From: an uncultured Collinsella sp.
Lineage (GTDB): Bacteria; Actinomycetota; Coriobacteriia; Coriobacteriales; Coriobacteriaceae
Assembly: GCA_900543945.1 (NCBI GenBank)
Contig: UQTN01000122.1
Coordinates: 1-5,610, forward strand
Reading direction: 5' to 3'
DNA: 5,610 nucleotides
In this document: positions 1 through 5,496 of the stretch, one piece after another
Numbering within the stretch: position 1 is the stretch's first letter
Layout: each line of letters begins with the position of its first letter
The notes under the pieces: model-generated
The model's database searches: none
The model's input: only the letters and a program-made list of their open reading frames with translations
Told to the model about the DNA's origin: nothing
Translations under genes and position numbers: made by a program

Positions 1-16
1 GTCCGAGGACGATTTG

Positions 17-29
17 GGGGCAAAGCCCC
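17..29 (-). terminator. Small GC hairpin after thrB, possible weak terminator
   Basis: On the minus strand, about 31 nt past the thrB stop, GGGGC and GCCCC form a 5-bp stem around a TTT loop. No run of T follows it, so it lacks the second half of an intrinsic terminator. It may slow or mark the end of thrB transcription or be incidental. The rest of 1-60 shows no gene start, and the window edge prevents seeing the next gene. Confidence 0.25.
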
Positions 30-60
30 TGGCCTCCCCGGCGGGTATAAGGTACGGCGA

Positions 61-942
61 CTACAGGTATTCGATCTGGGCGCCTTCCGTGTCGCACGTC
101 AGAATGTGCGTGTCGCATTTGGGGAACTGCTCGCGCAGCTTGACCTGCAGGAACTTGGCTACGATAGTGTCATCGGTTACAGCCATAAGGGTCGAGCCGG
201 AGCCACTGATCCAGATGGTCTTGGCGCCGCCATTAAGGCAGGTGTCGCGCACAGCGTTGTAATCGGGAATCAGGCGGCGGCGATAGGGCTCCTGGATGCG
301 GTCGTCGTTGGCGGCGGCAATCAGGTCAAGGTCGCCGGTCTCCAGGCCGCGCGTCATGCCGGCGATGCGGCCCATTTGCCATACGGCGGTGGAGAGTGGA
401 ATCTCCTGCGGCACAACCTTGCGCGCCTCGCTCGTATGCACCTCGTAGGGCGGAATCACGGTAATAAAACGCAAGCGATCGCTCACCTCGTAGCGCAGGC
501 ACTGGGGGAGCGAATCAGTCGGCGTAAAGGAGCAAACGGCACCGCCCAGGATGGCAGGGGCGACGTTATCGGGATGGCCCTCGACCTCGGTGGCAATGCG
601 GACGAGCTCGGCACGGTCGACGGTGTGGCCCGTCAGCGCGGCGGCCGCCATGATGCCAGCGACGACGCAGGTGGAGCTGGAACCCAAGCCGCGAGCGACG
701 GGCACGTCGGTCTGGATGTCGATGGCAACGGGGAAGGCCTGCTCGCCCCAGGCGGCCAGAGCATCGACAAAGCTCACATAGACCAGGTTGTTCTCGTTTT
801 GGAACTCCTCGGGGCAGCCCGTGATGGTGAGCTTGTCGGTACGCTCGAAGGTGAAGTGCGAGTAGAGGCTGACGGCCATGCCGAGGGTGTCGTAGCCGAT
901 GCCTAGGTTGGCGCTGGTTGCTGGGACGGTGATTTTGATCAT
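61..942 (-). CDS. thrB: Homoserine kinase (ThrB), GHMP kinase family
   Basis: Phosphorylates the hydroxyl of L-homoserine with ATP, giving O-phosphohomoserine, the substrate of threonine synthase; a soluble cytoplasmic enzyme. The 293-residue product has the usual family length and all GHMP-kinase landmarks: the N-terminal PATSANLGIGYDTLG block (residues 7-21), the ATP phosphate-binding loop PVARGLGSSS (81-90), the EGHPDNVAPAILGG segment (121-134) that is strongly ThrB-like, and the C-terminal glycine motif ISGSGSTLMAV (245-255). The start at MIKITVPATS is chosen because the conserved domain begins there and AGGAGG lies 6 nt upstream; an in-frame ATG 72 nt further up lies inside a hairpin and has no Shine-Dalgarno. 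It lies downstream of thrC on the same strand, separated by a terminator and a long inverted repeat, so it may have its own promoter. No key residue appears missing. Confidence 0.96.
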   Translation of the reverse strand: MIKITVPATSANLGIGYDTLGMAVSLYSHFTFERTDKLTITGCPEEFQNENNLVYVSFVDALAAWGEQAFPVAIDIQTDVPVARGLGSSSTCVVAGIMAAAALTGHTVDRAELVRIATEVEGHPDNVAPAILGGAVCSFTPTDSLPQCLRYEVSDRLRFITVIPPYEVHTSEARKVVPQEIPLSTAVWQMGRIAGMTRGLETGDLDLIAAANDDRIQEPYRRRLIPDYNAVRDTCLNGGAKTIWISGSGSTLMAVTDDTIVAKFLQVKLREQFPKCDTHILTCDTEGAQIEYL

Positions 943-948
943 GTGGGT

Positions 949-954
949 CCTCCT
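949..954 (-). promoter_or_regulatory. Ribosome-binding site of thrB
   Basis: On the minus strand this reads AGGAGG, followed by ACCCAC and then ATG, a near-ideal Shine-Dalgarno with 6-nt spacing. It fixes the thrB start at 942. The base of the 112-nt inverted repeat ends only 2 nt upstream, so the ribosome-binding site would sit immediately 3' of a long stem in the mRNA. Confidence 0.85.
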
Positions 955-956
955 GG

Positions 957-1068
957 GCGGGTCTGGCCGTTTAGTTCGCTGCTCGGGCAGTCCTGGCTCG
1001 CTCGGAAAGCACATTAAGTGCTTTCCGGCTCGTGCGGAACTCGCGACGAACTAAACGGCCAGACCCGC
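957..1068. repeat. Long two-tier inverted repeat (hairpin) in thrB leader
   Basis: The outer arms 957-978 and 1047-1068 are perfect 22-bp inverted copies (gcgggtctgg… against …ccagacccgc). An inner perfect 10-bp stem, cggaaagcac at 1003-1012 and gtgctttccg at 1018-1027, encloses the loop attaa. The middle pairs only partly: 987-993 can pair with 1036-1044 with two bulges. The structure fills nearly the whole space between the thrC terminator and the thrB ribosome-binding site. It has no T run, so it is not a textbook terminator. I see no direct repeats flanking it as a target duplication. It could be a mobile miniature element, an mRNA processing or stability structure, or a cruciform-forming repeat. 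Confidence 0.9.
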
Positions 1069-1093
1069 TCGCATGCTCGTCATCATCCCGAAA

Positions 1094-1138
1094 GCTTAAT
1101 AAAAAGAAGGTGCACCGGCTTTCGCCGGCGCTTAATAA
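1094..1138. repeat. 9-bp direct repeats flanking the thrC terminator
   Basis: The sequence gcttaataa occurs at 1094-1102 and again at 1130-1138, directly on either side of the thrC terminator hairpin. The match is exact. It may be chance in this AT-rich pocket, or a trace of duplication when the hairpin arose. Confidence 0.6.
1101..1131 (-). terminator. Intrinsic terminator downstream of thrC
   Basis: Read on the minus strand, an 8-bp stem GCGCCGGC / GCCGGTGC (one G-T pair) closes a GAAA tetraloop and is followed after ACC by TTCTTTTT. It begins about 12 nt beyond the thrC stop. A GC-rich stem, a stable GNRA loop and a T run are the standard features of a Rho-independent terminator. It should end much or all thrC transcription before thrB. 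Confidence 0.82.
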
Positions 1139-1143
1139 GGAAT

Positions 1144-2661
1144 CTAGTTGGTGCTCATTCGTTTTGCTGCAGACTCGACGTAGCTTGCCATCTCATCGAC
1201 GTCGCAGACGTCTTCGAAACGGACGGGTTTGGATTCGAGTTCGGCGAGCTGGGTCGGGGCGACCGTGTTGGTGGCCTGCTCGAGCACACGCATAGCCTCA
1301 AAATCATCCTCGGGAACGTCGAGCCCCAGGGCATCGCAGCAGGCGCGCGGGAACTTGTAGGGGCTGGCGGTCGAAAGCAGCACGCGGGCCTTGGCGCCCT
1401 CGGCGGAAGCGACCTGCTCAAAGACGTGATAGCCGCAAGCGGTGTGCGGGTCGATCACGTAGCCGTTGGCGTCCCAGCAGCTCTTGATGGCAGTGAGGAC
1501 CTCGTCCTCGCTGGCCCAACCGCAACCAAAGACGCTCTGAATCTTTGCCAGCAGGTCGGCGGGAACTTCGTAGCGACCAGTCTGTGCCAGCTGCTCCATA
1601 AGGCCGGCAACGAGCTCGCAGTCGCCGTCGGACAAGAAGTAGAGCATGCGCTCCAGGTTGGAGCTAATAAGGATGTCCATCGACGGCGAGATGGTCGTGA
1701 AGAACGGGCGGTTACGGTCGTAAACGCCGGTGGTCAGGAAGTCGGCAAGCACGTTGTTCTTGTCGCTCGCCACGACGAGCTTGGCGACGGGCAGACCCAT
1801 GCACTTGGCGTAGTAGCCGGCCAAGATATCGCCAAAGTTGCCGGTGGGCACACAGAACTCTACGGCGTCGCCAGCCTCGATAGCGCCGGCGCGCAGCAGT
1901 TGCGCATAGGCGGCAAAGTAGTAGACAACCTGCGGCACCAGGCGGCCGACGTTGATGGAGTTGGCACTCGAAAGCACAGTGCCGGCGGCTTCCAGGCGCT
2001 CGGCAAGCTCCTTATCGGCAAAGATGCGCTTGACGGCACTCTGGGCATCGTCGAAGTTGCCGCGGATGCCGCAGACGGCGACGTTATCGCCCTCCTGCGT
2101 GGACATCTGCAGATTCTGCACGCGGCTGACTTTGCCTTCGGGATAAAAGACGGTGATGCCCGTGCCCGGGGCGTCGGCAAAGCCGGCGAGTGCTGCCTTG
2201 CCCGTGTCGCCCGACGTGGCGGTGACGATCATGATGCGCTCGGCGCCGCCGTCCTTGGCGGAAGTGCGGGCCGTCAGACGGGGGAGCATCTGCAGGGCGA
2301 CGTCCTTGAAGGCGCTTGTGGGGCCGCCAAAGAGCTCCATCACATAGGTCTGAGGGACGTCAGCGCCCGGTGCGGCGTCGAGTTTGACGAGCGGCGTGAC
2401 CTCTTCGCTCGCGAACGTGCCGCGGTATGCCTCATTCACACAGGCCGATATTTCTTCGGTCGTGTAATCATTCAGTAACATTCCCAACACATCTTGAGCG
2501 ATTTCAAAGTACGATTTATCTGCAAGCGAGCTGATATCGACCTGCTGGGTGCCGAGCTCGTCCGAGACAAACAAACCCCCGTCGGGAGCGATGCCGGTAC
2601 GGATTGCCACCTTACTTGAGCACGATAAAGTGCGTCCTCGTGTACTATGATAAGTTCCCAT
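1144..2661 (-). CDS. thrC: Threonine synthase (ThrC), PLP-dependent
   Basis: Converts O-phosphohomoserine and water to L-threonine and phosphate using pyridoxal phosphate; last step of threonine synthesis, cytoplasmic. The 505-residue protein begins with the usual ThrC N-terminus (YHSTRG at 4-9, APDGGLFV at 25-32). Its PLP lysine is K119 in GGPTSAFKD. It has SGDTG at 150-154, FYPEGKVS near 172 and the glycine-rich phosphate-binding loop VPTGNFGD at 271-278. It is longer than the roughly 430-residue E. coli enzyme and fits the longer bacterial/fungal-like ThrC group. The start at MGTYHSTRG is preferred because GAGGAG lies 9 nt upstream; an in-frame ATG at 2706 would add 15 residues but has no Shine-Dalgarno and lies before the conserved region. 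It is transcribed divergently from the aspartate kinase and ends just before a terminator. Confidence 0.96.
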   Translation of the reverse strand: MGTYHSTRGRTLSCSSKVAIRTGIAPDGGLFVSDELGTQQVDISSLADKSYFEIAQDVLGMLLNDYTTEEISACVNEAYRGTFASEEVTPLVKLDAAPGADVPQTYVMELFGGPTSAFKDVALQMLPRLTARTSAKDGGAERIMIVTATSGDTGKAALAGFADAPGTGITVFYPEGKVSRVQNLQMSTQEGDNVAVCGIRGNFDDAQSAVKRIFADKELAERLEAAGTVLSSANSINVGRLVPQVVYYFAAYAQLLRAGAIEAGDAVEFCVPTGNFGDILAGYYAKCMGLPVAKLVVASDKNNVLADFLTTGVYDRNRPFFTTISPSMDILISSNLERMLYFLSDGDCELVAGLMEQLAQTGRYEVPADLLAKIQSVFGCGWASEDEVLTAIKSCWDANGYVIDPHTACGYHVFEQVASAEGAKARVLLSTASPYKFPRACCDALGLDVPEDDFEAMRVLEQATNTVAPTQLAELESKPVRFEDVCDVDEMASYVESAAKRMSTN

Positions 2662-2765
2662 ATAACACTGCTCCTCGGATGCCTTGGTCCCAATCGGTGA
2701 AACCATGGTATCAGAGCGCGCAAAATAGGTTCGCAGAGGCTTTTTAGAAAGGTAACCTCCAGCCC
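2662..2765. promoter_or_regulatory. Divergent thrC / aspartate kinase intergenic region
   Basis: These 104 bp must contain the start signals for both directions unless transcription enters from elsewhere. On the minus strand GAGGAG at 2671-2676 is the thrC ribosome-binding site. The 8-bp palindrome accatggt (2702-2709) lies near the centre and could be part of an operator, although it is short. No T-box, lysine riboswitch or leader-peptide attenuator is recognisable, and the space is too small for the full RNA switches. I could not find a convincing plus-strand promoter. Confidence 0.5.
2722..2750 (-). promoter_or_regulatory. Weak candidate thrC promoter
   Basis: On the minus strand TTTCTA (2745-2750) and TATTTT (2722-2727) are separated by 17 nt, the preferred sigma-70 spacing. 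They match the -35 and -10 consensus at 3 and 4 of 6 positions. Transcription would begin near 2714, leaving a leader of about 50 nt. The match is modest and could be chance. Confidence 0.25.
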
Positions 2766-4154
2766 ATGATTAAGATTGCCAAGTTTGGCGGCTCGTCGGT
2801 CGCCGACGCCGAACACTTTAAGAAGATCAAGGCCATTGTCGATGCCGACCCGGCCCGCCGTTTTGTGGTGGTTTCTGCCTGCGGTCGCCGTTTTAAGGGC
2901 GACACCAAGGTGACCGATCTGCTCTACTTGGTCAACGCGCACGTCAAGTACCACGTGTCGTGCGAGGAGCTGCTCGAGGACATCGGCCAGCGCTATTTTG
3001 ATATCGCTGACGAGCTGGGGCTCACCTATCCCATCCGCGAAGAGTTTGCGGCCTTTGCCGAGCGTGCTCGCTCCGGTGGCTACTCTACTGAGGAGCTCGT
3101 AAGCCGCGGCGAGTACTTTACCGCTCGCCTGATGGCCGAGTACCTGGGCCTGCCGTTCCTGGATGCCGCGACGGTCGTGGCGTTCCATCACGACGGTACG
3201 CTCAGCATGAATCGCACCTCCGAGCTGGTGCAGGAGTACGGTCAGCAGGGCGGCTTTGTTATGCCCGGTTTCTACGGCGCGACGCGTGAGGGCCAGATCA
3301 AGCTGCTCGATCGTGGCGGCGGCGATATCTCGGGCTCGATTCTGGCCAAGTGCCTGGGCGCCGACCTGTACGAGAACTGGACCGACGTCTCGGGCTTCTA
3401 TTCTGCCGACCCGCGTATTGTTCCCGAGGCTCAGCCCATTGCGCGCGTTACTTACGAGGAGCTGCGCGAGCTTTCGTACATGGGCGCAAGCGTCCTGCAC
3501 GAGGAGGCCGTGTTCCCCGTGCGCGAGGCGGGCATTCCGCTGGTCATCAAGAACACCAATGCGCCGCAGGACCCCGGCACCATCATTAGCGAGACGGCTG
3601 ATGAAGGCGAGGCAGAGCCCATCATTACCGGCGTGACCGGCAAGCGCGGTTTTGTCGCCATCAACGTGGCCCGCGACCGCACCAAGCCCCGCGTTGGCTT
3701 TATGCGCCGTGCGCTTTCGGTCTTCGAGCGCTATGACGTTTCCGTCGAGCATATGCCCACCGGCGTCGACCGCTTTGGCGCCGTGGTGCAGGAGCAGGAT
3801 GTGCACGATTCGCTGTACTCACTCGTGGGCGACATCCAGCAGGAGGTCGAGCCGCTCGAGATCGAGGTCGTTGAGGGTCTGGCGCTTATCGCGACCGTCG
3901 GTCGTAACCTGCGCGGCCGTGCAGGTATCTCGGGCCATCTGTTTGGCATGCTCGGCCAGGCTGGCGTGAGCGTGCGTATGATTTCGCAGAGCTGCGACGA
4001 GATCAACATCATTATCGGTGTCGAGGAGAAGGACTTTGACCTGGCGATTCGGACCATTTACCGTGCCTTCTCCGACGAAAATGGCATTGTGAAGGTCTCC
4101 GACCTGGAGGCTTCCGCGCCGGTTGATCCCGCTCTGGCCGCGCTCAAAAAGTAG
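2766..4154 (+). CDS. lysC: Aspartate kinase (LysC-type) with two ACT domains
   Basis: Phosphorylates L-aspartate with ATP to 4-phospho-L-aspartate, the committing step for lysine, diaminopimelate, threonine and methionine; cytoplasmic. The 462-residue product has the amino-acid-kinase domain at about 1-285 (KFGGSS 6-11, VVSACGRRFKGDTKVTD 35-51, GEYFTARLM 115-123, WTDVSGFYSADPR 205-217, YMGASVLHEEAVFP 238-251). Tandem ACT regulatory domains follow at about 290-445, so feedback inhibition by lysine and/or threonine is expected from the family; which one cannot be told. No homoserine-dehydrogenase domain is fused on. The usual RGGSD active-site motif reads RGGGD (183-187). The start is fixed by conserved MIKIAKFGGSS and an in-frame TAG at 2745-2747. 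Its Shine-Dalgarno is poor: AAAGG lies 13 nt upstream. The symbol lysC is by analogy; other species use ask, dapG or yclM. Confidence 0.95.
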   Translation: MIKIAKFGGSSVADAEHFKKIKAIVDADPARRFVVVSACGRRFKGDTKVTDLLYLVNAHVKYHVSCEELLEDIGQRYFDIADELGLTYPIREEFAAFAERARSGGYSTEELVSRGEYFTARLMAEYLGLPFLDAATVVAFHHDGTLSMNRTSELVQEYGQQGGFVMPGFYGATREGQIKLLDRGGGDISGSILAKCLGADLYENWTDVSGFYSADPRIVPEAQPIARVTYEELRELSYMGASVLHEEAVFPVREAGIPLVIKNTNAPQDPGTIISETADEGEAEPIITGVTGKRGFVAINVARDRTKPRVGFMRRALSVFERYDVSVEHMPTGVDRFGAVVQEQDVHDSLYSLVGDIQQEVEPLEIEVVEGLALIATVGRNLRGRAGISGHLFGMLGQAGVSVRMISQSCDEINIIIGVEEKDFDLAIRTIYRAFSDENGIVKVSDLEASAPVDPALAALKK

Positions 4155-4164
4155 CGACTGCTCG

Positions 4165-4195
4165 GTAGATTTTTGGGTCATGTCAAAAAATCTAC
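4165..4195. repeat. AT-rich dyad after the aspartate kinase gene
   Basis: gtagattttt (4165-4174) and aaaaatctac (4186-4195) are perfect 10-bp inverted arms around an 11-nt loop, beginning 10 nt past the kinase stop. The stem is AT-rich and no T run follows on the plus strand, so it is a poor terminator. It could be a protein-binding dyad or part of an mRNA 3' structure. Confidence 0.75.
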
Positions 4196-4197
4196 GG

Positions 4198-4241
4198 CGG
4201 GGCGTTTCGTTTCGGTTTCGTTTCGACGGGGCGGGTTTCGT
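4198..4241 (+). repeat. Imperfect direct repeat and TTTCG tract
   Basis: cggggcgtttcgt (4198-4210) recurs as cggggcgggtttcgt (4227-4241), identical except for two extra G. Between them TTTCG is repeated four times (4205-4209, 4210-4214, 4216-4220, 4221-4225). The pattern looks like a small local duplication or slippage. Both copies carry the cggggcg sequence that can pair with the right arm of the following hairpin. Confidence 0.75.
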
Positions 4242-4260
4242 GCCTGCCCCGTTCTTGTAT
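4226..4260 (+). terminator. Terminator-like hairpin between aspartate kinase and asd
   Basis: acggggcggg (4226-4235) pairs with cctgccccgt (4243-4252) through 10 bp including one G-T pair, around a 7-nt loop, and is followed by tcttgtat. The stem is strong but the T run is broken. It lies about 70 nt after the kinase stop and 75 nt before asd, so it may end the kinase transcript or attenuate read-through into asd. Confidence 0.55.
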
Positions 4261-4316
4261 ACACTGGCAACAATAATCGGCCTGCTTGGCGTGCGGGCGA
4301 TAGCCACAACCTTTAA

Positions 4317-4323
4317 AGGGGGA
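4317..4323 (+). promoter_or_regulatory. Ribosome-binding site of asd
   Basis: AGGGGGA, followed by agc and ATG, is a purine-rich Shine-Dalgarno that fixes the asd start at 4327. Upstream, TATACA at 4258-4263 could be a -10 element for a separate asd promoter, but no good -35 is seen at the right distance. Confidence 0.7.
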
Positions 4324-4326
4324 AGC

Positions 4327-5352
4327 ATGAAACAGTACACGGTTGCTATTTTGGGCGCGACGGGAGCCGTGGGCACCCAGATGCTCGAGTGCCTGAACGA
4401 GCAGGAGTTCCCGGTCGGCAAGCTCAAGCTGCTGGCGAGCGCACGCTCTGCGGGCAAGACCGTCGAGTTCCGCGGCGAGCAGGCTGTGATTGAGGAGGCT
4501 TGCCCCGAGGCTTTTGAGGGCTGCGACATCGTGCTCGGCGCTGCCGGCGACGATATCGCCAAGGAGCTGCTGCCCGAGGCCGTCAAGCGCGGCGCCGTCG
4601 TGGTCGACAACAGCCATGCCTTCCGTATGGATCCCGAGGTACCGCTGGTCGTGCCCGAGATTAATGCCGACGACATCAAGTGGCATCACGGTCTTATCGC
4701 CAATCCCAACTGCGCGACCATTATCGGCCTGGTTCCCACGTGGCCGCTGCATCAGCTCGCTGGCGTGAAGCGCATGATCGTCTCGACGTACCAGGCGGCT
4801 TCGGGCGCTGGTGCCCCCGGCATGGCCGAGCTTGAGGCCCAGCTGGCCGCCCTGGGCCGTGGCGAAGAGATTCCCGAGCCGCGCGCGTTTGCCGCCCAGC
4901 TGGCGAGCAACCTGATTCCGCAGATTGGCGGCGTCAAGGAAGAGGGCTTTACCTCCGAGGAGATGAAGCTGCAAAACGAGGGCCGCAAGATCATGCACCT
5001 GCCCGAGCTGCGCGTGAACTGCACCTGCGTGCGCGTGCCCGTGCTGCGCTCGCACTCCGAGAGCATTACGCTCGAGTTTGAGCGCGACATCACGGTGGAA
5101 GAGGCCCGTGCTGCGCTGGCTGCCGCTCCGGGCGTCAAGCTGGTTGACGACATGAGTGCCGAGGATGCGCACGATCGCTTCCCCATGCCGATGGACACCT
5201 CCGACCAGGACCTGATTTGGGTCGGTCGCGTACGCCGCGACATCTCGAACCCCGAGGCCGCACGTGGCATTACCTTCTGGTGCTGCGGCGACCAAATCCG
5301 TAAGGGCGCGGCAACCAACGCCGTCCAGATCGCTAAGCTGCTCTGCGAGTAG
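4327..5352 (+). CDS. asd: Aspartate-semialdehyde dehydrogenase (Asd)
   Basis: Reduces 4-phospho-L-aspartate with NADPH to L-aspartate-4-semialdehyde, the branch point of the lysine and threonine/methionine routes; cytoplasmic. The 341-residue protein is of normal length. It has the nucleotide-binding GATGAVG (10-16), LASARSAGK (36-44, typical of Gram-positive-type Asd), and NSHAFRMD (95-102). The catalytic cysteine is C129 in NPNCAT, followed by YQAASGAG (155-162). The RVPVLRSHS block (236-244) carries the probable catalytic histidine H243, and KGAATNAVQIAKLL near the C-terminus completes the fold. The start at MKQYTVAILG is chosen because the Rossmann fold begins there and AGGGGGA lies just upstream; an upstream in-frame ATG would read through the intergenic hairpin. 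It follows the kinase that makes its substrate, with 172 nt between them. Confidence 0.96.
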   Translation: MKQYTVAILGATGAVGTQMLECLNEQEFPVGKLKLLASARSAGKTVEFRGEQAVIEEACPEAFEGCDIVLGAAGDDIAKELLPEAVKRGAVVVDNSHAFRMDPEVPLVVPEINADDIKWHHGLIANPNCATIIGLVPTWPLHQLAGVKRMIVSTYQAASGAGAPGMAELEAQLAALGRGEEIPEPRAFAAQLASNLIPQIGGVKEEGFTSEEMKLQNEGRKIMHLPELRVNCTCVRVPVLRSHSESITLEFERDITVEEARAALAAAPGVKLVDDMSAEDAHDRFPMPMDTSDQDLIWVGRVRRDISNPEAARGITFWCCGDQIRKGAATNAVQIAKLLCE

Positions 5353-5366
5353 CGGTGGACCTGTCC

Positions 5367-5496
5367 GGCGGGGGCCGGGCTTGGTTTTCAGAGCGTCCTC
5401 GACCATGTGTGGCGCCTTGTCCTGCTCCTTCGGAGCTGCGGACAAGGCGCCACACTGGTCTGCGGAATGTTCTGAAAACCAAGCCCGGCCCCCGCC
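5367..5496. repeat. Long two-tier inverted repeat (hairpin) downstream of asd
   Basis: The outer arms 5367-5392 and 5471-5496 are perfect 26-bp inverted copies (ggcgggggccggg… against …cccggcccccgcc). An inner stem pairs gtgtggcgccttgtcc (5407-5422) perfectly with 5440-5455, extended by gacca/tggtc past one bulged T (5406). The tip, gctcc-ttc-ggagc (5424-5436), forms a further 5-bp hairpin. It starts 15 nt past the asd stop. There is no T run, so it is not a standard intrinsic terminator, though so stable a structure could protect the asd mRNA 3' end or stop RNA polymerase. No open reading frame in it resembles a protein. Confidence 0.92.

Noticed and set aside
106..906. Plus-strand open frame (266 codons) opposite thrB
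   Set aside because: It is antisense to thrB, rich in G, A, V and D as shadow frames here are, and matches no family I recognise.
943..1014. 24-residue N-terminal extension of ThrB
   Set aside because: The in-frame ATG at 1014 lies in the loop of the long hairpin with no Shine-Dalgarno, whereas the ATG at 942 has AGGAGG and begins the conserved domain.
957..1068. Insertion sequence or CRISPR-type array
   Set aside because: There is no transposase, no evident target duplication and no regularly spaced direct repeats; it is a single palindromic structure.
1018..2478. Long plus-strand open frame (486 codons) across thrC
   Set aside because: It is antisense to almost all of thrC, whose PLP-site motifs are unmistakable. 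The translation has no recognisable domain, and GC-rich codon bias commonly creates such antisense open frames.
2662..2765. Lysine riboswitch or T-box before the kinase
   Set aside because: The gap is too short and shows no recognisable conserved core or specifier/antiterminator elements.
2472..3806. Minus-strand open frame (444 codons) opposite the aspartate kinase
   Set aside because: It overlaps the kinase domain and the thrC 5' end, lacks family motifs and has no clear ribosome-binding site; it is a mirror of the real gene.
3480..4154. Internal start for a separate aspartate kinase beta subunit
   Set aside because: Some Gram-positive enzymes make one from an internal ATG. Here the candidate ATG at 3480 (M239) has GAGGAG too far upstream (18 nt), and this kinase looks like the single-chain type.
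4123..4326. 68-residue upstream extension of Asd overlapping the kinase gene
   Set aside because: It would translate the dyad, the TTTCG tract and the terminator-like hairpin. The Rossmann motif and Shine-Dalgarno both point to 4327.
4192..5445. Minus-strand open frame (417 codons) opposite asd
   Set aside because: It is antisense to a complete, motif-bearing asd and runs through both intergenic hairpins; the composition is that of a shadow frame.
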